Positions 1 through 5,926 of a DNA stretch of 14,763 bases are shown here, one piece after another. The notes under the pieces are model-generated. The model saw only the letters and a program-made list of their open reading frames with translations. It was not told the origin of the DNA and did no database searches. How positions within the stretch are numbered: the stretch's first letter is position 1; each line of letters starts with the position of its first letter. The DNA is from Acidimicrobiaceae bacterium (GTDB lineage: Bacteria > Actinomycetota > Acidimicrobiia > Acidimicrobiales > Bog-793), in NCBI GenBank assembly GCA_025463965.1, contig JAODBN010000310.1, positions 1 to 14,763 on the forward strand, read 5' to 3'. The position numbers were made by a program, and so were the translations under genes.

Positions 1-1343
1 TCGGCGGGACGGTCGAAGGTGGAGGCGATGACCTCACCTTTGACCGATCGCCTCATGTCGGTGACCTCTTCGGGGCGCTCGTCCACGAGGAGCACGATCA
101 GGTGCACGTCGGGGTTGTTCGCCTCGATCGAGTGGGCGATCTGCTTCATGACCGTGGTCTTGCCCGCCTTGGGCGGCGAGACGATGAGGCCACGCTGACC
201 CTTGCCGACGGGCGAGATCAGGTCGACGATCCGTGCCGTCAGGTTCGCCGGGTCACCGGGGAGCTCGAGGCGCAGCGTCTCGTCGGGGAACAGCGGGGTC
301 AGGTCCTCGAAGCGGGGCCGCTGGCGTGCCTCGTCGGGGGTCATGCCGCTCACCGAGTCGATCCGGATCAGCGCCGGGTACTTCTCGCTGGCGCCGGCCG
401 GACGGCAGGCGCCCTCGATCGCGTCGCCCTTTCGCAGCGCGAAGCGCCGCGCCTGGCTGACCGAGACGTAGACGTCCTTCTGGCTCGCAAGGTAGCCACT
501 CGTGCGCAGAAAGCCGTAGCCCTCCTCACGAAGGTCCAGCAGACCCTTGACGGGAACGAGCTCGCCCTGCCAGGACTGCTCCTGGGGGCCCTGACCGCCC
601 TGGACCTCGCCGCCGCGGTCTCGCCCGCGGCGCCGGCGGCTCCGGCGGTTGCCGGCCTCGGGCTGGCCGCCACTGTGGACCTGGCCCGGGGCACCTCGGC
701 CGTTGCGGCCGCCCTGCTCGTTGCCCTCGCTCCCCGGCGTGTCGGTCACCGTGGACGTGTTCCCCGTGGCCTCGCCGCGCGGAGCGCGCGAGCCACTGAA
801 CCCGTTGCGAGAAGCTCCGCTGCCGCCGGCTCCGTTGCCGGTCGAGTTCCCGTTGCCGGAAACCGGCACGCCAGATCCCTCGTCGCTCGAGTCGTCGCTC
901 GAAGAGGAACCGACTTCCGTCGTCGCCTCGACTGCTTCGGCCGCAGCGGTGGCCACGGTCCGTGGCGCGTTGCGTCTGGGTGCGGCGGAGCTACGCCGCC
1001 GCGGTCCGGGGGGGGCGGCCTCGACAGCCTCGCCGGCCTCGGCCGGCTCGGGCGCCTCGACAGCGGCCTCCTCGGCGCGCGCTCTGCTCGCGGCCGTCCG
1101 GCCGTTCCCGTTCGACCGCCCGGTGCCATTGCTCGGCTCGTGACCGCTCCCGTTGAGCTGAGCTGCGCCGGCGGCGGGCTCTGCCTCATCGGGGACTGCC
1201 CCGGTGGCACGCAGGATCAGATCGATGATGTCCGCTTTCTTCGACCGAGGGCGGGGCGCCAACGACATCGCTGCCGCGATGGCGTGGAGTTCGTCCCGCT
1301 CCTTACGTTCGAGGATCGAGCGCTCTAGCTGCTCTCCTGCCAT
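1..1343 (-). CDS. rho: Transcription termination factor Rho (3' end cut by window edge)
   Basis: Rho is the hexameric RNA-dependent ATPase that ends transcription of untranslated RNA. The visible 447 codons are the N-terminal part. Residues 1-50 form a Rho_N-like helical region (RSKKADIIDLIL). Residues about 50-258 are low-complexity Gly/Asn/Ser/Ala/Arg sequence, including RRSRRRRGRDRGG. About 259-332 is the cold-shock-type RNA-binding domain (EEGYGFLR, YVSVSQARRF). The ATPase core then follows, with Walker A SPPKAGKTT (Lys near 395), LLVDERPEEVTDM and GEVIASTFDRPA, where the window ends. The start is the ATG at 1343, preceded by AGGAG (1351-1355) at a 7-base spacing. The frame is unbroken from that ATG through Walker A. 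The long insertion before the RNA-binding domain is typical of actinobacterial Rho; E. coli Rho lacks it. The gene has its own promoter and a long leader after thrC. Identity is certain; the C-terminal half is not visible. Confidence 0.97.
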   Translation of the reverse strand, partial: MAGEQLERSILERKERDELHAIAAAMSLAPRPRSKKADIIDLILRATGAVPDEAEPAAGAAQLNGSGHEPSNGTGRSNGNGRTAASRARAEEAAVEAPEPAEAGEAVEAAPPGPRRRSSAAPRRNAPRTVATAAAEAVEATTEVGSSSSDDSSDEGSGVPVSGNGNSTGNGAGGSGASRNGFSGSRAPRGEATGNTSTVTDTPGSEGNEQGGRNGRGAPGQVHSGGQPEAGNRRSRRRRGRDRGGEVQGGQGPQEQSWQGELVPVKGLLDLREEGYGFLRTSGYLASQKDVYVSVSQARRFALRKGDAIEGACRPAGASEKYPALIRIDSVSGMTPDEARQRPRFEDLTPLFPDETLRLELPGDPANLTARIVDLISPVGKGQRGLIVSPPKAGKTTVMKQIAHSIEANNPDVHLIVLLVDERPEEVTDMRRSVKGEVIASTFDRPA

Positions 1344-1597
1344 CGGCTCACTCCTGGTCTTGTACTGCTTTGGAAAAGGGGTCTGCCCGCCCGTCCGCCG
1401 CCCGGCTCGCCGTCTGGCGGACGGCAGGGCCAAAGCTGCCCGGAAGGGGCTCGGGAGGAGGCGGCAGGCGGTCGAGGTGACCGTCTACGGCGCCCGTCGG
1501 GCACCTCGAGCGTCGTGCGGGGGTCGATCCCGGAGGAAAACGGGATCTCCCGGCCACCCGTCCTGGACGCGTGATGCTCACCGGATCGGGAGGTGGT
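1344..1597 (-). promoter_or_regulatory. Long structured 5' leader of rho
   Basis: The 319 bases between thrC and rho contain no credible gene. From the predicted transcription start near 1597 to the rho ATG is about 250 nt. Two stem-loops are visible. The first has 7-bp arms GATCCCG (1526-1532) and CGGGATC (1541-1547) with an 8-base loop. The second has 9-bp arms CCGTCCGCC (1391-1399) and GGCGGACGG (1416-1424) with a 16-base loop. E. coli rho is autoregulated by attenuation in its leader. A similar role here is inference from the leader length and structure. Confidence 0.5.
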
Positions 1598-1603
1598 ATG
1601 GGC

Positions 1604-1632
1604 AGTGTAACGGGTCGCCGCGACCGCGGCAA
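1604..1632 (-). promoter_or_regulatory. Predicted sigma-70-type promoter of rho
   Basis: Read on the minus strand there is a -35 TTGCCG (1627-1632), a 17-base spacer and a -10 TACACT (1604-1609). Both hexamers and the spacing fit the housekeeping sigma consensus. It lies in the thrC-rho gap and points toward rho, so rho is probably transcribed separately from the lysA-hom-thrC operon. This is the strongest promoter-like match I found in the window. Confidence 0.65.
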
Positions 1633-1636
1633 CACT

Positions 1637-1649
1637 CCCCCTGCGGGGG
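1637..1649 (-). terminator. Small hairpin after thrC
   Basis: Arms CCCCC (1637-1641) and GGGGG (1645-1649) flank a 3-base loop, 13 bases past the thrC stop and just upstream of the rho promoter. There is no U-tract, so if it terminates transcription it is a U-less type or only a 3'-end stabiliser. The 5-bp stem is weak evidence on its own. Confidence 0.35.
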
Positions 1650-1662
1650 TCCTCTTCGCGCC

Positions 1663-2784
1663 CTAGAGACCGAGCGCCTCGAAGACCGCGGCCGGTGTGG
1701 CGTCAACGGCATCGGGGACCGAGATCTGACTGATCGCCAGGTCCGGGTCCTTGAGGCCGTGCCCGGTCAGCACGCACACCACCGTGGAGCCCTCGGGCGC
1801 ACCCTGCTTGAGCAGGCCGGCAACCGATGCCGCCGAGGCGGCCTCGCAGAAGACGGACTCCTCGGTCCCGAGGAAGCGATAGGCGGCGAGGATCTCTTCG
1901 TCGGTCACGGCAGTGATCGAGCCCCCCGACTCGCTCGCCGCCGCGGTCGCCCCGTACCAAGAGGCGGGGTTCCCGATCCGAATCGCCGTGGCGATCGTGT
2001 CGGGGTGCTCGACGGCGCGGCCCTCGACGATCGGGGCGGCTCCTGCGGCCTGGAAGCCGAGCATCCTCGGCAAACGGGTGGCGTGGCCCGCGGCGCGGTA
2101 CTCGCAGTAGCCCTTCCAGTATGCGGTGATGTTCCCCGCGTTGCCGACGGGGATGCAGTGGACGTCCGGGGCGTCGCCGAGCGCGTCGACGATCTCGAAG
2201 GCGCCGGTCTTCTGCCCCTCGATGCGAAAGGGGTTGACCGAGTTCACCACCACGACCGGCGCGCGGGCCGGCAGCTCGCGGACGATCTCCAGTGCGACGT
2301 CGAAGTTGCCCCGCACCTGGAGTACCCGTGCCCCGTGCACGAGAGCCTGCGCCAGCTTGCCGAGGGCGATGTGGCCCTCGGGGATGAGGACGAGACAGCT
2401 CATCCCCGCCCGGGCGGCGTAGGCGGCGGCGGAAGCGGACGTGTTGCCGGTGGAGGCACAGACGACCGCCTTTGCTCCCTCCTCGGCCGCCTTCGACATG
2501 GCGAGGGTCATTCCTCGGTCCTTGAACGAGCCGGTGGGGTTCGCGCCCTCGATCTTGAGCAACACCCGGGCCCCCACCCGCTCGGAGAGCCGCGGGGCGG
2601 GGAGCAAGGGCGTCCCCCCTTCCTGCAGCGTGACGACCGGGGTGTCCGGTCCGACCGGCAGGTGCTCGGCGTAGGCGCGGATTACCCCGGGCCACCCAAG
2701 CCGCTCGGGCCTCGCCGTCGCCGCGGCCTTCGCAGGTTCGCCCATCGTCGCCGGCGCCCTTTCTGCTTGTCGTTCGTCGGCCAT
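1663..2784 (-). CDS. thrC: Threonine synthase (PLP-dependent)
   Basis: This enzyme converts O-phospho-L-homoserine to L-threonine and phosphate in the cytoplasm, the last step of threonine synthesis. The product has 373 aa, the size of the short bacterial threonine synthases. The PLP-lysine motif NPTGSFKDRGM contains Lys88. Also visible are STGNTSASAAAYAARAG (about 111-127), the glycine-rich phosphate-binding PVGNAGN (212-218), and TGHGLKD near the C-terminus (340-346). The ATG at 2784 shares one base with the hom stop (TGATG) and is preceded by GGAGAG, so translation is probably coupled to hom. An internal Met14 is a possible alternative start. The substrate is made by homoserine kinase, whose gene is not in this window. 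The product is identified with high confidence. Confidence 0.96.
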   Translation of the reverse strand: MADERQAERAPATMGEPAKAAATARPERLGWPGVIRAYAEHLPVGPDTPVVTLQEGGTPLLPAPRLSERVGARVLLKIEGANPTGSFKDRGMTLAMSKAAEEGAKAVVCASTGNTSASAAAYAARAGMSCLVLIPEGHIALGKLAQALVHGARVLQVRGNFDVALEIVRELPARAPVVVVNSVNPFRIEGQKTGAFEIVDALGDAPDVHCIPVGNAGNITAYWKGYCEYRAAGHATRLPRMLGFQAAGAAPIVEGRAVEHPDTIATAIRIGNPASWYGATAAASESGGSITAVTDEEILAAYRFLGTEESVFCEAASAASVAGLLKQGAPEGSTVVCVLTGHGLKDPDLAISQISVPDAVDATPAAVFEALGL

Positions 2785-4106
2785 CAGCTCTCCGGGCCGA
2801 GCACCCGCAACAGGCCACCGATGCGCTCGACCGCCTCCAGCGCCGACAGTTCTGAGAGGGTCGCCTGCACGGCGGACTCCCGTGCGGTGTGGGTGATGAA
2901 GACGAGACGCGCGCCTCCGCCGATCTCGATCTGTTCCATGGAGCGGATTGAGACCCGGTGGGCTCCGAACACGGCCGCCACCGAGGCGAGCACGCCGGGC
3001 CGGTCTTCGACGTCGACGGTCAGGTAGTACTGAGTCGTGAGCTCGTCGATCGGGACGATCTCCATGGGGCGGCGACGCACCGCGGCGCGGCCGAGGCCCC
3101 TCGCCGCGTCGAGGACGTCGCCGAGCACGGCGCTCGCCGTCGGAAGCCCCCCCGCGCCGCGGCCATAGAGCATCAGCTCGCCGGCGGCCTCCCCTTCGAT
3201 GAAGACCGCGTTGAACGGGCCCCGCACCCCAGCGAGGGGGTGCTCCATCGGCAGCATCGCCGGGTGGACCCGAACAGCGATGCGCTCCCGGCCGGAGGCG
3301 TCCGAGACTCGCTCGGCGACCGCCAGCAGCTTCACCTCGTAGCCGAGCCGGTGCGCGAAGTCCACGTCCGCCAGCTCGACCTGGGCGATGCCCTCCCGGT
3401 AGACGTCGCCGGCGACGACCTCGGCATCGAAGGCGATCCCGGCCAAGATGGCCGCCTTGGCCGAGGCGTCGTAGCCCTCCACGTCCGCCGTCGGGTCACG
3501 CTCGGCGTAGCCGAGGCGCTGCGCCTCGGCGACCGCCTCGCCGTAGTCGATGCCTTCGCTGCTCATGCGCGAGAGGACGTAGTTGGTGGTGCCGTTGACG
3601 ATTCCGACGACCCGGCGGATCCGCTCGCCGGCGAGCGACACCTGCAGCGCCCGCACGAGCGGGACTGCTCCGGCGACCGCCGCCTCGAACAAGAGCGGGA
3701 GCCCGACCGAGTCGGCGAGCGCGTACAGCTCGGAGCCCACGTTGGCGAGCAGCTCCTTGTTCGCCGTCACCACTGGCTTGCCGGCCTTCAGCGCCTCGAT
3801 GACGAGACTGCGAGCGGGCTCGATGCCACCGATCAGCTCGACCACAAGGTCCACGTCCGGCGCTGTGGCGAGCGCGTGGGCGTCGTGGGTGAGACGCTCG
3901 GGTCCGACGGCGGCGCTTCGCTGCTTTCCGAGATCGCGGACCGCCACCCGCGTCACTTCGAGGCGCACCCCGGTAGTGGCGGCGATCTCCTCGCCGCGGT
4001 CATCGATCAGCTCGACGAGGGCCCCCCCGACGTGCCCGCAGCCGAGCACGCCTACGCGCACGCGCCGCTCTGAGACGGGCTCTACGAGGTCGTCGGTCAC
4101 CGCCAA
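2784..4106 (-). CDS. hom: Homoserine dehydrogenase with C-terminal ACT domain
   Basis: This enzyme reduces aspartate semialdehyde to homoserine with NAD(P)H, the branch point toward threonine and methionine. The 440-aa product has a Rossmann nucleotide-binding motif (VGVLGCGHVGGA, Gly22-x-Gly24-x-x-Gly27) and TANKELL with Lys117. The family signature LGYAERDPTADVEGYDASAK (198-217) carries the catalytic Asp213 and Lys217. An ACT regulatory domain spans about 361-437 (YLTVDVEDRPGVLASVAAVF), the usual site of threonine feedback control. The start used here is a TTG at 4106. A GTG two codons later (4100) is equally possible, because neither has a clear Shine-Dalgarno sequence. The gap from lysA is 28 bases and thrC overlaps the stop, so all three genes are probably one operon. 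Confidence 0.95.
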   Translation of the reverse strand: MAVTDDLVEPVSERRVRVGVLGCGHVGGALVELIDDRGEEIAATTGVRLEVTRVAVRDLGKQRSAAVGPERLTHDAHALATAPDVDLVVELIGGIEPARSLVIEALKAGKPVVTANKELLANVGSELYALADSVGLPLLFEAAVAGAVPLVRALQVSLAGERIRRVVGIVNGTTNYVLSRMSSEGIDYGEAVAEAQRLGYAERDPTADVEGYDASAKAAILAGIAFDAEVVAGDVYREGIAQVELADVDFAHRLGYEVKLLAVAERVSDASGRERIAVRVHPAMLPMEHPLAGVRGPFNAVFIEGEAAGELMLYGRGAGGLPTASAVLGDVLDAARGLGRAAVRRRPMEIVPIDELTTQYYLTVDVEDRPGVLASVAAVFGAHRVSIRSMEQIEIGGGARLVFITHTARESAVQATLSELSALEAVERIGGLLRVLGPES

Positions 4107-4134
4107 ACGGTAGTCAAGTCTCGAGCGGAGCGGC

Positions 4135-5436
4135 TCAAGGCTCCAGGCGCAGGAGATCCTCGACCGTCTCGCGCCGCACGACTACCCGGGCCTCGCCTCC
4201 CCGCACGAAGAGCACCGGTGGACGCCCGAGGCGGTTGTAATTTGACGCCATCGAGTGCCCGTAGGCCCCCGTGACCGGAGTGGCGAGCACGTCGCCGACG
4301 GCCACGTCGGCGGGCAAGTGGGCCTCGGCCACGAGCACGTCCCCGCTCTCGCAGTGCTTTCCCACGACCCTCGCCGCATACGGGCGAAAAGCACCGGTCT
4401 CCCGTGGAAGAAACGCCTCGTAGCCACTCCCGTAGAGCACGGGGCGGGGGTTGTCGCTCATGCCACCATCGACGGCCACGTAGTTGCGAATGCCGGGCAG
4501 CTCCTTGATCGTCCCGACCCGGTAGCAAGTGAGGGCTGCGCCTGCCACGATCGCCCGCCCCGGCTCTGCGGTCAGCCGGATCCCCCTCGGAAGACCTGCC
4601 TCGGCGCACGCCGAGCGGACCGTTCGGGCCCACTCGGTGAGGGTGGGCGCCTGCTCGGCGTTCAGGTAGGCCACGCCCAGGCCGCCACCGACGCAGAGCT
4701 CGCCGAGGCCGTGCTCCTCGACGAAGGGGACCAGCAGCTCCATCTCGCGCTCGAAGGCGTCAAGACGGAAGATCTGGCTCCCGATGTGCGCGTGCACCCC
4801 GGCGAGCTCGACTCCCGGAAGGGCGGTGAGGGCAGCGACGGCTCGCTCGGCGGCCCCCGACGCCAGCGAGAAGCCGAACTTGGAGTCTTCTTGCCCGGTC
4901 ATCACGTATTCGTGGGTGTGGGCCTCGACTCCCGGCGTCACCCTGAGCAGAACGGTCTGTGGGCGCTCGCCCTCGGCGAGCTCGGCGAGGCGCGCGATCT
5001 CGTCGAAGGAGTCGACGACCACTCGGTGAAAGCCGCGCTCTCTCGCAAGGGCGACCTCGGCGTAGGACTTGTTGTTGCCATGCAAGACGAGGCGTGACGC
5101 GGGTATCCCGGCGGCGAGCGCGACGAGCGCCTCGCCCTCGGAGGCCACGTCGAGGACCATTCCCTCTTCCACGGCGAGCGCAGCCATCGCCTTGCAGAGG
5201 AACGCCTTGGTCGCATAAGCGACGCCGTCGGGAAAGGCGCGGACTGCCTCGGCGCAGCGGGCGCGCAGGTGGTCCTCGTCGTAGACAAACAGCGGGCTGC
5301 CGAACTCCTCGACCAGCCGCACGACGTCCAGGCCGCCGACGCTGAGACGGCCATCTTCTCCAACCGCGGCAGTGTCGGAGAGGAGGTGGTGGGCGATCGG
5401 AGCGTCGCCCGACAGTGGAGCGTCGGCGCTGGACAT
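4135..5436 (-). CDS. lysA: Diaminopimelate decarboxylase
   Basis: This enzyme decarboxylates meso-diaminopimelate to L-lysine, the last step of lysine synthesis, using PLP on an alanine-racemase-type barrel. With the ATG at 5436 the product has 433 aa, normal for the family. Visible motifs are YATKAFLCKAM (PLP Lys77), HAHIGSQ (215-221), VGGGLGVAY (249-257), EPGRAIVAGA (291-300) and the catalytic CESGD (362-366), with the substrate-site AYGHSMASNYN near 391-401. The reading frame stays open upstream to 5673, but that extension runs antisense through the tRNA gene and encodes the well-known spurious peptide PPAGFEPAHPAPEAG, so it is rejected. Another ATG at 5469 would add 11 residues. Neither ATG has a clear ribosome-binding site, so the start is uncertain by that amount. 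It is the first gene of the lysA-hom-thrC operon. Confidence 0.94.
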   Translation of the reverse strand: MSSADAPLSGDAPIAHHLLSDTAAVGEDGRLSVGGLDVVRLVEEFGSPLFVYDEDHLRARCAEAVRAFPDGVAYATKAFLCKAMAALAVEEGMVLDVASEGEALVALAAGIPASRLVLHGNNKSYAEVALARERGFHRVVVDSFDEIARLAELAEGERPQTVLLRVTPGVEAHTHEYVMTGQEDSKFGFSLASGAAERAVAALTALPGVELAGVHAHIGSQIFRLDAFEREMELLVPFVEEHGLGELCVGGGLGVAYLNAEQAPTLTEWARTVRSACAEAGLPRGIRLTAEPGRAIVAGAALTCYRVGTIKELPGIRNYVAVDGGMSDNPRPVLYGSGYEAFLPRETGAFRPYAARVVGKHCESGDVLVAEAHLPADVAVGDVLATPVTGAYGHSMASNYNRLGRPPVLFVRGGEARVVVRRETVEDLLRLEP

Positions 5437-5537
5437 GCGAAGTGAGGATGGCCGACGGGCGGCTACCATGCAACCGGCCGTCGCCGTCGCCCATGCGCCG
5501 GTACTGCTGTCCGCAAGTCGTAGCGGACGGCATCTCG

Positions 5538-5609
5538 GCCCTCGTAGCTCAGGGGATAGAGCACCGGCCTCCGGAGCCGGGTGCGCAGGTTCGAATCCTG
5601 CCGGGGGCA
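5538..5609 (+). tRNA. tRNA-Arg, anticodon CCG
   Basis: A complete cloverleaf of 72 nt is visible. The acceptor arms are GCCCTCG (5538-5544) and CGGGGGC (5602-5608), with one U-G pair. The D arm is GCTC/GAGC. The anticodon stem is CCGGC/GCCGG around the loop CTCCGGA, with anticodon CCG at 5571-5573, which reads CGG. The variable loop is 4 nt and the T arm is GCAGG-TTCGAAT-CCTGC. The discriminator base is A5609. The next bases are CCG, so the terminal CCA is not encoded and must be added enzymatically. It is divergent from lysA. I found no convincing promoter in the 101 bases upstream. Confidence 0.97.
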
Positions 5610-5611
5610 CC

Positions 5612-5854
5612 GACTGGCCTTCACAGGGTGTCGACGACACAGATGAGTTGACACGCGAACTGTTCGATACCACGTCGGCTTGGCCGGGGCCTCATGCCTC
5701 TCCGAGGGCCTCACGGGCAGCTCCGCCGCTCCCAAGCGGTCCTCGGTTGAAATCGGTTCCCCTCGGCGCCGGGAGCGAGATCCCGTCCCAAACTGCCCCG
5801 TCCGCTCCGGCGTTGCGCGCCACTCGTCCCGGGTGACGTGGTCGCGCCGGGGCA
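5612..5854. other. Gene-free stretch downstream of the tRNA
   Basis: Together with the repeat and palindrome that follow, about 315 bases between the tRNA and the beta-helix gene hold no credible gene. Open frames here are antisense or continue through the tRNA. I see no repeat of the tRNA 3' end, no integrase relic and no U-rich terminator for the tRNA. A short direct repeat of GGCCTCA near 5690 and 5710 is probably chance. Confidence 0.5.
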
Positions 5855-5886
5855 GCCCGCGGGGGACGCCCGCGGGGGACGCCCGC
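5855..5886. repeat. 13-base tandem repeat, about 2.5 copies
   Basis: GCCCGCGGGGGAC occurs at 5855-5867 and again, perfectly, at 5868-5880. The first six bases recur at 5881-5886 and run into the adjoining palindrome. It is non-coding and lies beyond the 3' end of the beta-helix gene. The copy number could vary by replication slippage. Confidence 0.85.
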
Positions 5887-5913
5887 ACCTCGGCCCGCGG
5901 GCCGAGGTGCGGG
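5882..5913 (-). terminator. Perfect 32-base palindrome after the beta-helix gene, probable U-less terminator
   Basis: The sequence from CCCGCACCTCGG (5882) to CCGAGGTGCGGG (5913) is its own reverse complement without a mismatch, centred on a CGCG. It begins 13 bases past the TAA of the beta-helix gene, where a terminator is expected. No T-run follows on either strand. Strong GC hairpins without a U-tract are common at 3' ends in high-GC actinobacteria. A protein-binding site or a recombination site would be alternatives. Confidence 0.6.
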
Positions 5914-5926
5914 ATCGAGCCCGGAG

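Noticed and set aside
102..1328. 408-codon open frame on the plus strand
   Set aside because: It is antisense to rho, whose product is unmistakable. The translation is low-complexity Arg/Ala/Gly text typical of GC-rich antisense frames.
1348..1581. Possible leader ORF (GTG at 1581) ending within the rho ribosome-site region
   Set aside because: It has no Shine-Dalgarno sequence and its third codon positions are clearly less GC-biased than in real genes here. The frame looks like chance openness, although its stop lies only 4 bases before the rho ATG.
1204..3027. 607-codon open frame on the plus strand
   Set aside because: It runs antisense to rho, the rho leader, thrC and part of hom, with no recognisable domain.
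2958..4073. 371-codon open frame on the plus strand
   Set aside because: It is antisense to hom, which has all the family motifs; the antisense product shows none.
5538..5926. Integrated element at the tRNA-Arg 3' end
   Set aside because: No direct repeat of the tRNA 3' segment, integrase, excisionase or phage gene could be seen inside the window.
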